Below are positions 31,014 through 37,992 of a stretch of 37,992 nucleotides of DNA, piece by piece (position 1 is the stretch's first letter; the number at the start of each line of letters is the position of its first letter). The notes under the pieces were generated by a model. The model saw only the letters and a list, made by a program, of their open reading frames with translations, searched no databases and was not told the DNA's origin. Made by a program: the position numbers and the translations under genes. The DNA is taken from assembly GCA_035698665.1 (NCBI GenBank), contig DASSBN010000016.1, forward strand, positions 1 to 37,992, in the 5' to 3' direction. This DNA is from DATEOR01 sp035698665 (GTDB lineage: Bacteria > Actinomycetota > Thermoleophilia > Gaiellales > Gaiellaceae).

Positions 31014-31598
31014 GTGCGGCTCTTCGTCTTCGCCCGGCACGGCGAGTCCCGGCTCAACCTCGAGCGCCGGGTGAACGGCGACCCCTCGGTGGAGGTGCCG
31101 CTCACCGACGAGGGCCGCTCGCAGGCGCACAAGCTCGGCGTCGAGATCGCGAACATCGGCTTCGACCTCTGCGTCCACACGCGCTTCTCGCGCACGAAAG
31201 AGACGGCGGAGATCGTCCTCGCCGGTCGCAACGTCCCGTTCGCCGAGGAGCCGCTCCTCGACGACATCGACATCGGCGACCTCGAAGGCGAGACGCTCGA
31301 GGCCTACCGGGCGTGGAAGCATTCTCACGCGCGCGAGGTTCCCTTCCCGGGAGGCGAGAGCCTCGACGACGCTGCTTTGCGCTACGCCCGGGCCTTCCGC
31401 GGTCTCCTGGCACTCCCCCACGACACCCTCCTCGTGGTCACGCACGAGATCCCGATCCGCTACGCCCTGAACGGCGCGGGCGGCTCCGACTCGCTGGACG
31501 GCCCCGCGCACGAGGTCGAGAACGCCGTCGCCTACCTCTTCGACGACGAGGCGCTCGGCCACGCCGCCGAGGGCATCGAATCGATCGTGGCCGGGTAG
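31014..31598 (+). CDS. Histidine phosphatase (phosphoglycerate mutase-like)
   Basis: A 194-residue histidine phosphatase. The phospho-accepting His is in ARHGESRLN near the N-terminus, Arg in HTRFSRTKETAEI, and the second His in VVTHEIPIRYAL. Such proteins dephosphorylate small metabolites. The start is GTG 31014, 10 bp after the flavoprotein gene. The TPP riboswitch begins about 14 bp after its stop. Because of this closeness to thiamin genes a thiamin- or HMP-phosphate phosphatase is conceivable, but it lies upstream of the riboswitch and nothing in the sequence proves it. Confidence 0.88.
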   Translation: MRLFVFARHGESRLNLERRVNGDPSVEVPLTDEGRSQAHKLGVEIANIGFDLCVHTRFSRTKETAEIVLAGRNVPFAEEPLLDDIDIGDLEGETLEAYRAWKHSHAREVPFPGGESLDDAALRYARAFRGLLALPHDTLLVVTHEIPIRYALNGAGGSDSLDGPAHEVENAVAYLFDDEALGHAAEGIESIVAG

Positions 31599-31611
31599 AC
31601 TCGCCGAGTAC

Positions 31612-31695
31612 CACCGGGGAGCCGCGACCGCGGCTGAGAGTGGGCGAAACGCCCTGACCCGAGAACCTGATCTGGGTAATGCCAGCGAAGGGAGC
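31612..31695 (+). promoter_or_regulatory. TPP riboswitch (THI element)
   Basis: The conserved thi-box parts are present in order: GGGGAGCC, a P3-like GC hairpin, GGCTGAGAG, then CCCTGACCCGAGAACCTGA, CTGGGTAATGCC and AGCGAAGGGAG. The 3' end AAGGGAG (31688-31694) is also the ribosome site for ATG 31700. TPP binding would therefore most simply hide that site and block translation; no terminator hairpin follows. It controls the CytX-type permease and, through overlaps, the kinase and Asp-box genes. Confidence 0.95.
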
Positions 31696-31699
31696 GCGC

Positions 31700-33025
31700 A
31701 TGGAGAACGAACGATCATGGGGCGTCACACCGGTTCCCGAGCGGCTGCGCACGCTCTCGGCGAGCGACCTCACCCTTCTCTGGGGCAACCTCGGCATCAG
31801 CCTGCTCGTGCTCGTTGCGGGCACGTATCTCGCCGGGCTCGGTCTGCCGCGAGCCCTCCTCGCGACTGTCGTCGGTGCTGCGCTCGGGTGCGCGCTCCTC
31901 GGCTTCTCCGGCTACATCGGCGCCGCGCGCCGGCTACCGGGCATGGTGCTCATGCGGGAGCCGCTCGGCGAGCGCGGCTCGTATGCGCCGACGATCCTGA
32001 ACGTCCTCCAGAACCTCGGCTGGGCCACCTTCGAGCTGATCGTGATCGCGGCCGCCGCGAACGCTCTCGCCGACCGCGTCTTCGGGTTTCGCGAGCGCTG
32101 GGTCTGGGTGCTCGTCTTCGGCGCGATCACGCTCGCCCTCGCGCTCGCCGGCCCGATCTCCTTCGTGCGCCGCTACGTGCGCCGCTTCGCGGTCTGGGCC
32201 GTCGCCGCCTCGGTCGGCTATCTGACGTGGTGGGCCCTCGACGGCGCCGCCACGGGGGATCTCTGGAATGCCGACCCGGCAGGCGGCATCACGTTCTGGC
32301 AAGGAGTCGACCTGACCGTGGCGATGGCCGCCTCGTGGCTCCCGCTCGCAGCCGACTACACCCGCTTCGCCCGCCGGCCCCGCCACGCGTTCTGGGGAAC
32401 GGCGGTGGGCTATTTCGTGCCGCTCGTCTGGCTGTACGCGCTCGGCGCCCTCCTTTTTCTCTCGCGGGGCACGAGCGACACGACGGCGCTCCTCACCTCG
32501 GTCGCCGCCGGCGGGCTGGCGAGCGCGCTCGCGCTCGTCGCGCTCACCGTCGCCGAGACCGACGAGCCGTTCGCGAATGTCTACTCCGCCGCGGTGTCCA
32601 TCCAGAATCTCGTGCCGGAGGCGCCACAGCGGCTCCTCGTCCTCGGCGCCGGCGGGCTCGCGATCGCCGGCGCGCTCGTCATCGACCTCGCCCAGTACCA
32701 GAGCTTCCTCTTGCTGCTCGGCTCCTTCTTCGTGCCGCTCTTCGGCGTGCTCGCCGCCGACTTCCTCGACCGGGAGAGGGCGCGCGTGGCCGTGCGCTGG
32801 AGCGGGATCGCTGCCTGGCTCGCGGGCGTCGCGCTCTACCAGTGGATCCAGCCGACGGGCCCAGCCTGGTGGATCGACGCCCTCGGGCACATCCCCGGGG
32901 CCGGCGAGTTCGCGGGTGGGGCCTCGCTCCCCTCGTTCGCCCTCGCGTTCGCCCTCTTCGCGGCCTTACGGTACGCGCATGCGCCAACTCGGCGTCGTCG
33001 GGCTCGTCTCGCTGGATCGCGTTGA
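31700..33025 (+). CDS. NCS1-family permease, CytX-like hydroxymethylpyrimidine transporter
   Basis: A 441-residue integral membrane transporter of the NCS1 purine/cytosine permease family with about twelve hydrophobic segments. The first is near LLWGNLGISLLVLVAGTYLAGL, and AASWLPLAADYTRFARRP is the conserved NCS1 loop. Placement directly behind a TPP riboswitch fits CytX, the putative transporter of the thiamin pyrimidine precursor HMP. ATG 31700 follows the riboswitch-embedded ribosome site; earlier in-frame codons lie inside the riboswitch. The last 47 bp overlap the kinase gene, and the basic tail PTRRRRARLAGSR may be a by-product of that overlap. Confidence 0.88.
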   Translation: MENERSWGVTPVPERLRTLSASDLTLLWGNLGISLLVLVAGTYLAGLGLPRALLATVVGAALGCALLGFSGYIGAARRLPGMVLMREPLGERGSYAPTILNVLQNLGWATFELIVIAAAANALADRVFGFRERWVWVLVFGAITLALALAGPISFVRRYVRRFAVWAVAASVGYLTWWALDGAATGDLWNADPAGGITFWQGVDLTVAMAASWLPLAADYTRFARRPRHAFWGTAVGYFVPLVWLYALGALLFLSRGTSDTTALLTSVAAGGLASALALVALTVAETDEPFANVYSAAVSIQNLVPEAPQRLLVLGAGGLAIAGALVIDLAQYQSFLLLLGSFFVPLFGVLAADFLDRERARVAVRWSGIAAWLAGVALYQWIQPTGPAWWIDALGHIPGAGEFAGGASLPSFALAFALFAALRYAHAPTRRRRARLAGSR

Positions 33026-33773
33026 CGGCGGGCTTCCGCGCCTCGGCGGCGCGCCGTTCTACGCGGCCAAGGCGCTTCGGCTGCTCGGGCAGCCCGCGCT
33101 GATCGCGACGAAGATCGCGGCGGAGGACAGCGGGCGAGGGCTGCACGCGCTCGGCATCCCGGTCTACTCGCGCCCGGCGAAGCGTACGATCACCTTCCGG
33201 ATCGAGAACGACGGCGACCACCGGACGATGGACATCGAGGAGCTGGGCGAGCCATGGACGCCCGAGGACGTCAGGGGCTGGCTCGACGAGCCGCTGCGCC
33301 AGGCGGACTGGGTGCATGCAGGCGCGCTCACCCGGGCCGACTTCCCGGCCGAGACACTCGCCCTCCTCCACCGCAACCGGACTCTCTCTTTCGAAGGGCA
33401 GGGGCTCGTGCGGCCCGCGGAGCTGGGCGAGGTGCGGGTCGACGGCGACTACGACCCCGAGGTGCTGCGGCACGTCGACATCCTCAAGCTCTCCGAGCAG
33501 GAGGCCGACGCGCTCGGGGTGGAGCTGGACGAGAGGTCGCTTTCGTCCCTCGGCGTCCCGGAGATCGTCGTGACGCTCGGGAGCCGCGGCTCGGTCGTCT
33601 TCGCCGACGGGCTCGCCGAGCACGTGGCCGCGCGGCCGGTCGAAGCGCGCGACCCGACCGGCTCGGGGGACAAGTTCATGGCCGCCTACCTCACCTACCG
33701 CAGGCAGCGCCACACCCCACGCTCCGCGGCCCGGCTCGCGGGCGCGGTCGTGCGGGCACTCCTCGCCGCATGA
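32979..33773 (+). CDS. PfkB-family carbohydrate/pyrimidine kinase
   Basis: A 264-residue ribokinase-superfamily kinase, somewhat shorter than the usual 300. Visible are GGAPFYAAKALRLLG (substrate region), LKLSEQEADALG (the PfkB K-x-x-E-E/A type segment) and the C-terminal anion-hole/catalytic-base motif DPTGSGDKFMAAYL, with Asp as base. ATG 32979 lies inside the permease gene, so expression is coupled and under the TPP riboswitch. ThiD, the HMP kinase, belongs to the same superfamily, so a role in phosphorylating an imported thiamin precursor is a reasonable but unproved inference; sugar or nucleoside kinase is the alternative. The TGA overlaps the next ATG (ATGA). Confidence 0.86.
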   Translation: MRQLGVVGLVSLDRVDGGLPRLGGAPFYAAKALRLLGQPALIATKIAAEDSGRGLHALGIPVYSRPAKRTITFRIENDGDHRTMDIEELGEPWTPEDVRGWLDEPLRQADWVHAGALTRADFPAETLALLHRNRTLSFEGQGLVRPAELGEVRVDGDYDPEVLRHVDILKLSEQEADALGVELDERSLSSLGVPEIVVTLGSRGSVVFADGLAEHVAARPVEARDPTGSGDKFMAAYLTYRRQRHTPRSAARLAGAVVRALLAA

Positions 33774-34183
33774 GAGCCGAGATCGGCTGTGACGACGGCC
33801 TCTACACCGTCGAGATCGGAGCGGACGCGGAGGAGGACGAGCTGCTCGAGCGCGACGAGGACGGTGCGGTCGCGCGCACCCGGCCGCTCGAGCTGACCCC
33901 GTCCTGGGCCGCCGGCCAGGCGCTCGACCTCGACGCGGCGGGAGCCACGATCGTCCTCCTCCTCGACCGGAAGCCTCCGCTCTTGATCTCTCGGGACAGC
34001 GGCGCGACCTGGAGCGAGCGCGGCGCCGGCCTCCCGGCGGGCCGCGCGGTCGCCCTCGGCGAGAGCCCCGACGACGTCCTCTTCGCGGCGCGGAACCGCG
34101 TCTACGTCTCGCGGAACGGCGGCGTCTTCTGGCGCGCGGTTGCGGTCGAGCTGCCGGAGATCCGCGACGTCGCCTGGGGCTAG
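33770..34183 (+). CDS. Small Asp-box (BNR-like) repeat protein
   Basis: A 137-residue protein. Two Asp-box motifs (S-x-D/N-x-G-x-x-W) are visible in LISRDSGATWSERG and YVSRNGGVFWRAV, about 40 residues apart, preceded by acidic residues (GADAEEDELLERDEDG). Asp boxes mark beta-propeller blades in sialidases and photosystem assembly factors, but this protein has room for only two or three blades. It lacks a signal peptide. The ATG overlaps the kinase stop, so it is the last gene of the TPP-riboswitch operon. The function is unknown. Its TAG shares CTAG with the stop of the convergent PhzF-like gene. Confidence 0.8.
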   Translation: MRAEIGCDDGLYTVEIGADAEEDELLERDEDGAVARTRPLELTPSWAAGQALDLDAAGATIVLLLDRKPPLLISRDSGATWSERGAGLPAGRAVALGESPDDVLFAARNRVYVSRNGGVFWRAVAVELPEIRDVAWG

Positions 34184-35028
34184 CCGAGCTTGAACTCGCC
34201 GCGGGCGACGACGACCGCCGAGCCGCCGACGTCCACGCTCTCGATCTGCTCGGCCGAGCCGCTCACGCGCGCGTGCAGCGTGCTCGGGCGGCGGATCTCG
34301 ACTCCCTGCGTGATCTGGATCTCCCGGCCGAACTCGATGCGGCCGTGCCTCGCCAGATGGCAGGCGAGCGGGCCCGCGGCGGACCCCGTCGCCGGATCCT
34401 CGGGAACGCCGTCCGCGGGCGCGAACATGCGCGTCTTCCAGCGGTCGCCCTCGCCGGCGAAGCAGTTCGTCCCGACGATGCCCTGAAGCCGCTTGAGGGC
34501 CTGGAGGTCCGGCTCGAGCGCCTCGACGGCTTCGACGCTCGGAAGCGCGATGTACACGTGCCGAACGCCGTTGTCGTAGAGCTCGACGGGGAGCTCCGAG
34601 CCATCGACGCCTACCGCTGCGAGCAGCTCGTCCGCCGCGGGGAACGGCTCGACGGTCGGGACCGGCTGGCTCATCCAACCGAAGCTGATCCGGCTCTCCT
34701 CGCGCTCGAGCCGTACCGGAATGGGCCCCTTGCCCGTCTCGAGCACGATCTCCGGGAGCTGGAGCGGCCCCGCGAGCACGAACGCAGTGCCGAGGACCGG
34801 GTGCCCCGCGAACGGCAGCTCGTCCATCGGCGTGAAGATCCGGATGCGAGCGTGGCCGCCGTTCTCGGCCGGATACACGTAGACGGTCTCGGAGAGGTTC
34901 ATCTCCCGCGCGAGCGGCTGCAGCGTCTCCTCCGGAATCCCGCGCGCGTCGGTGAACACCGCGAGGCCGTTGCCCTCGAGGGGCGTGTCCGTGAAGACGT
35001 CGGCCAGCACGTAGCGATAGACGGCCAC
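34180..35028 (-). CDS. PhzF-family epimerase/isomerase
   Basis: A 282-residue PhzF/YddE-like protein with the two-lobed DAP-epimerase fold. Characteristic are EGNGLAVFTDARG near the N-terminus, MDELPFAGHPVLGTAFVL and EDPATGSAAGPLACHL in the second lobe. Family members isomerise or epimerise small carboxylates, but most are of unknown substrate. No phenazine genes are present. GTG 35028 (VAVYRYVLADVF) is chosen; a TTG at 35052 would abut the divergent cyclase start. The stop codon overlaps that of the Asp-box gene. Confidence 0.9.
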   Translation of the reverse strand: MAVYRYVLADVFTDTPLEGNGLAVFTDARGIPEETLQPLAREMNLSETVYVYPAENGGHARIRIFTPMDELPFAGHPVLGTAFVLAGPLQLPEIVLETGKGPIPVRLEREESRISFGWMSQPVPTVEPFPAADELLAAVGVDGSELPVELYDNGVRHVYIALPSVEAVEALEPDLQALKRLQGIVGTNCFAGEGDRWKTRMFAPADGVPEDPATGSAAGPLACHLARHGRIEFGREIQITQGVEIRRPSTLHARVSGSAEQIESVDVGGSAVVVARGEFKLG

Positions 35029-35051
35029 GAGCGGAGTATCCTCGATCCGCA

Positions 35052-35855
35052 ATGAGCGAACCGGCCTCTACGGAAGAGTGGCGCCGCATCCTCAACGGCG
35101 AGATCCGCGGCCTGCGCACGTTCCAGCGCATGTGGAAGAAGATCCCGTCGGAGCCCCGCTGCAAGCTCTGCTACGCGCCGTTCGGCAAGCCGGGTAACTT
35201 CCTCATCCGCGTGTTCGGCGGCAGGCCGTCGCCGCTCAACCGCAGGCTCTGCACCTGGTGCATGAAGTCGGCGCACAAACACCCCGGCGGCGCGGAGGTC
35301 GAGATCTCGGCGCTCTTCGCGGACGTCCGCGGCTCGACGGGGCTCGCCGAGCAGCTGCCGCCGGGTGAGTTCGGCACGCTGCTCACGCGCTTCTGGGGTA
35401 CCGCGGCGCGGGTCGTCGACCGCTGGGACGGGATCGTCGACAAGTTCGTCGGCGACGAGGCGGTCGCCCTCTTCATCCCCGGCTTCGCGGGCAAGGATCA
35501 TGCCGCGCGCGCCGTCGAGACCGCCCGCGAGCTCCTGATCGAGACGGGCCACGGAACGGGAGAGCCCTGGATCCCGGTCGGCATCGGCATCCACACAGGG
35601 ATCTCCTACGTCGGCTACATCGGCGAGGATGACGCGCTCGACTTCACGGCGCTCGGGGACACGGTCAACACCGCCGCGCGCCTGACCTCGATGGCCATGG
35701 CGGGCGAGATCGTCATGAGCGACGCCACCGCAACTGCCGCCGGACTCGACACGTCGGGCCTCGAACGGCGCACGCTCGAGCTACGCGGGCGCGAGCAGTC
35801 CGTCGACGCGTGGGTTCAGCCCGCGATGTCGGCGGTCGAGACGACCGCGGCATAG
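35052..35855 (+). CDS. Class III adenylate/guanylate cyclase with N-terminal Cys4 motif
   Basis: A 267-residue nucleotide cyclase. The N-terminal 80 residues hold C37-x2-C40 and C67-x2-C70, likely to bind zinc or an Fe-S cluster. The catalytic domain follows (82-260): metal-binding D91 (FADVRGST) and D135 (KFVGDEA), base-recognition K131 and T199, and the transition-state pair N206/R210 (GDTVNTAAR). All catalytic residues are present, so it should be active as a homodimer; Lys/Thr at the base-selecting positions suits adenylate cyclase. It has no membrane segment, HAMP or receptor domain, so the Cys4 module may be the sensor. It overlaps the convergent hydrolase by 40 bp. Confidence 0.92.
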   Translation: MSEPASTEEWRRILNGEIRGLRTFQRMWKKIPSEPRCKLCYAPFGKPGNFLIRVFGGRPSPLNRRLCTWCMKSAHKHPGGAEVEISALFADVRGSTGLAEQLPPGEFGTLLTRFWGTAARVVDRWDGIVDKFVGDEAVALFIPGFAGKDHAARAVETARELLIETGHGTGEPWIPVGIGIHTGISYVGYIGEDDALDFTALGDTVNTAARLTSMAMAGEIVMSDATATAAGLDTSGLERRTLELRGREQSVDAWVQPAMSAVETTAA

Positions 35856-36358
35856 CCGTCGGCGAGCGCGGCGAGGAAGGCCGCGTGCACCGAGGCGGCG
35901 GGAATCGCCGTGCCGCCGAAGTCGAGCTCGCACGTGGCGCACGCGTCGTGGACGACCGTCGTCTCGAACCCGAGGTCCACGGCGGCGCGGACGGTGGCGT
36001 CCACGCACATGCTCGTCATCATCCCGCAGACCACGAGCTCGTCGACGCCGGCGTTGCGGAGCTCGGCTTCGAGCCCGGTCTCGCGAAAGCTGTTCGGGTG
36101 CGCCTTCGAGATGACGGTCTCGCCCTCGAGCGGCGCGACGCTCTCGTGGATCTCGACGCCTTCGGTGCCGGGGCGCATGAAGGTCGCCTCGTCCTCGTCC
36201 CAGATGTGGCGGACGTGAAAGACGGGACCGCCTGAGGCCCGGAAGTCGGCCAGGATCCGCGCAGCCGACTCGGCTGCGGCCTCGGGGCCTTCGAGCGGAT
36301 GGGCTCCGCCGGGGAAGTAGTCCTTCTGAATGTCGACGATGACGAGACCGCGTGCCAC
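35816..36358 (-). CDS. Isochorismatase-family cysteine hydrolase (nicotinamidase-like)
   Basis: A 180-residue cysteine hydrolase with complete triad D9 (VIVDIQKDYF), K85 (VISKAHPNSF) and C117 (GMMTSMCVDATVRAA). It hydrolyses a small amide or vinyl ether in the cytosol; nicotinamide, carbamoyl compounds or ureido acids are possible. GTG 36358 (VARGLVIVDIQ) fits the family start; the upstream extension is not conserved in type. The gene is divergent to the lipoprotein at 36412 and convergent with the cyclase, overlapping its last 40 bp. Confidence 0.9.
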   Translation of the reverse strand: MARGLVIVDIQKDYFPGGAHPLEGPEAAAESAARILADFRASGGPVFHVRHIWDEDEATFMRPGTEGVEIHESVAPLEGETVISKAHPNSFRETGLEAELRNAGVDELVVCGMMTSMCVDATVRAAVDLGFETTVVHDACATCELDFGGTAIPAASVHAAFLAALADGYAAVVSTADIAG

Positions 36359-36411
36359 GGCGGAAGTAAAGCAGGGCAAACCAACCGCGCGGGCGCTCGT
36401 CCTATCGGGCA

Positions 36412-37341
36412 GTGAGGCGGGCGCTTCCGATCCTGGTGGCATTGACCATTCTCGTCGCCGCGTGCGGTGGGGAGGGAGACAGCAGCGGCAGCGCCGAACG
36501 CGGCACGGTCTCGACCTCGCCCGCGACGGTCGACGCCGACCTCCTGAGCCAGTTCGACTACGACGCCTCGGCGCCGCTCGACGTCAAGGAGCTCAAGTCC
36601 GAGGTGAAGGACGGCGCAGTCGTCCACGACATCACCTACGCGGGCCCGGAAGGGCCGATCGACGCCTTCCTCATCACTCCGCAGGGCGACGGCCCCTATC
36701 CCGCCGTCGAGTTCATGCCCGGCGCGCCCGGCGCGAAGTACACCTTCTACACGGACGCGATCGAGCTCGCGAAGGCCGGCGTCGTGTCGCTCCTCCCCAA
36801 CCCGCCGTATGCGCGCCCGCCGATCGAGGACGTCGTCGTCTTCGAGCCGTCGGACGCAGACGGGATCGCCCAGGAGGTGAAGGAGATGCGCCGCGGGATC
36901 GACGTGCTCGTCTCGCGGCCCGAGGTCGACCCGAGCCGGCTCGGCTACGTCGGCTTCAGCTGGGGAGCCTCGCTCGGCGGGATCTTCTCTGCGGTCGAGC
37001 GCCGCGTGCACTCCTTCGTCCTCATGTCGCTCGTCCCGCGCCTCTCGACCGACATGCGGAAGCTCGCGGAAGAGCAAGACATCGAGGGCGACCTCGACGC
37101 CTACGAGCAGGCGATGCAGCCCATAGACGCGATCAACTACCTCCCGCAAGCCGCACCGAGCGCCGTCTTCCTCCAGGCCGGCGAGCTGGACACGCGGCCG
37201 AGCCCAGAGGACACCCAGGAGGCCTTCGCCGCGACGAGCGACCCGAAGAAGCTCGAGATGTACGACGCCGTGCACGAGCTGAACGCGCAGGCCAAGGCCG
37301 ACGCGCGCGCCTGGCTCCTCGGCCGGCTCGACGCCGGCTAG
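36412..37341 (+). CDS. Lipoprotein alpha/beta-hydrolase (dienelactone-hydrolase-like esterase)
   Basis: A 309-residue secreted lipoprotein. The signal peptide 1-17 ends in lipobox VAAC with C18, then comes a Gly/Ser-rich linker (GGEGDSSGSAERG). The hydrolase domain has the nucleophile elbow GFSWGASLGG, a candidate acid in AGELDTRPSPED and His in DAVHELNAQA. It would be an envelope-anchored esterase or lactonase of unknown substrate. GTG 36412 is chosen because it gives a compact signal peptide (VRRALPILVALTILVA). The stop codon shares CTAG with the convergent peptidase gene. Confidence 0.88.
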   Translation: MRRALPILVALTILVAACGGEGDSSGSAERGTVSTSPATVDADLLSQFDYDASAPLDVKELKSEVKDGAVVHDITYAGPEGPIDAFLITPQGDGPYPAVEFMPGAPGAKYTFYTDAIELAKAGVVSLLPNPPYARPPIEDVVVFEPSDADGIAQEVKEMRRGIDVLVSRPEVDPSRLGYVGFSWGASLGGIFSAVERRVHSFVLMSLVPRLSTDMRKLAEEQDIEGDLDAYEQAMQPIDAINYLPQAAPSAVFLQAGELDTRPSPEDTQEAFAATSDPKKLEMYDAVHELNAQAKADARAWLLGRLDAG

Positions 37342-37976
37342 CCGCCCGTGGTCGAGAAGTGCTGGTAGTCCTTGGTGCCGCCGCTCCAGGACCCGCCCCA
37401 GCCCCAGCCGACGGAAGCGAACGCGCGCACGACCTCGTCGTCCGGGTGGATGATCGCGGGGTGGCAGCAGCGGTCGGCGTACTTCGCGCCGTTCTTCGGC
37501 GATACATGGCTGCCCGAGACGTACGGGTTCTCGACCGGATTGAGGTCGATCGCCTTCCCGTAGGCGTGCATCGACCAGCTCGACGTACCCGCGACGTACC
37601 GGCAGTTGAAGGCCGAGGTGTTGTCAGCCCTCATCGAGCGGCGGTCGCTCGCCCCGTAGGCGTCGACGAGGCGCATGCGCCGGATCGGATAGTCCGCGCG
37701 CCAAAGCTTGTGCATGACCCTGACGACCTTGTGCGCCTGGCTCCTGTGGATGATCAGGCGGCCCTCCCGCTTCGAGCCGTCGAACCTGTGGAACGAGACG
37801 CGGATGTAGCGGAGCCTGCGAAGCGGCACGGGGCAGCCCTCGTGCCAGGAGGAGCCGACGATTCGCTCGCGCACGTCGGGCGGGAGGCGGCTGATCGACG
37901 ACTGGAAGGCTGCAGAAGCGTTTCCGGCGACCGCGGCAAGCGCCAGAACGCACGCTGCCAGAGCGAGGGCCTTCAT
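37338..37976 (-). CDS. Secreted M15 peptidase (D-Ala-D-Ala carboxypeptidase/endopeptidase-like)
   Basis: A 212-residue exported peptidase acting on peptidoglycan peptides. The signal peptide is about 1-22 (MKALALAACVLALAAVAGNASA). The M15 zinc motif S-x-H-x2-G-x-A-x-D is SMHAYGKAID with H137 and D144. The third ligand is H206 in KDYQHFS, preceded by the typical WGGSW region. Four Cys in the mature part (C48, C125 and the CC pair near 169) could form disulfides outside the cell. The start is ATG 37976, close to the window edge; sequence beyond is only 16 bp and uninformative. Confidence 0.9.
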   Translation of the reverse strand: MKALALAACVLALAAVAGNASAAFQSSISRLPPDVRERIVGSSWHEGCPVPLRRLRYIRVSFHRFDGSKREGRLIIHRSQAHKVVRVMHKLWRADYPIRRMRLVDAYGASDRRSMRADNTSAFNCRYVAGTSSWSMHAYGKAIDLNPVENPYVSGSHVSPKNGAKYADRCCHPAIIHPDDEVVRAFASVGWGWGGSWSGGTKDYQHFSTTGG

Positions 37977-37992
37977 GGCCGCAGTGTAGGCG

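Overview
The window is GC-rich, gene-dense bacterial chromosome. Many starts are GTG, start/stop overlaps (GTGA, ATGA, TTGA) are common, and intergenic spacers are very short. The gene mix suggests an uncultured actinobacterial lineage, possibly class Thermoleophilia. That mix includes Tat-exported lipoproteins, ADP-forming acyl-CoA synthetases, several acyl-CoA dehydrogenases and SDRs, a Cys4/class III cyclase and an M15 peptidase. The placement is an inference from gene style; no rRNA or marker gene is present. No tRNA, rRNA, CRISPR array, phage module or transposase gene was seen.

Layout. 1-6277: YtcJ-type amidohydrolase (cut by the window edge), a small Rieske ferredoxin with an amidohydrolase-2 enzyme, a class-C-type serine hydrolase and a CocE-type hydrolase. 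6316-9808 (+): a three-gene operon of ThDP enzyme, HisC-like aminotransferase and enoyl-CoA hydratase. 12282-9783 (-): enoyl-CoA hydratase, D-2-hydroxyacid dehydrogenase and a degenerate SDR. 12446-18755: ADP-forming acyl-CoA synthetase, hot-dog thioesterase, OYE/Fe-S flavoprotein, carbon-nitrogen hydrolase and acyl-CoA dehydrogenase. 18909-25030 (+): a cupin, a Rieske oxygenase of the quaternary-amine type and a complete polyamine-type ABC importer (PotD, B, C, A order). 29840-25034 (-): SDR, acyl-CoA dehydrogenase, second ADP-forming acyl-CoA synthetase and a DECR-like SDR. 29894-31598 (+): DAO-type flavoprotein and histidine phosphatase. 31612-34183 (+): a TPP riboswitch followed by a CytX-type permease, PfkB-family kinase and a small Asp-box protein. 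34180-37976: PhzF-like protein, Cys4/class III cyclase, isochorismatase-like hydrolase, lipoprotein esterase and secreted M15 peptidase.

The overall theme is uptake and oxidation of organic acids, acyl-CoAs and possibly methylated amines, plus thiamin-precursor salvage.

The most unusual signal is a pair of about 165-nt elements at 12284-12447 and 18755-18922. Each has long self-complementary outer arms of unrelated sequence. Each encloses the same conserved internal loop (GGCAAGGACGCAGGGAG ... CGACCGAGGACA) around an 11-bp hairpin whose base pairs covary between the copies. Every wobble-type imperfection in the paired arms is a G.U on the + strand and none is A.C. This points to a structured RNA family that I cannot match to any known class. 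A second small repeat family, GGGGTCAGACCCC followed by GTGTCC, occurs three times in spacers.
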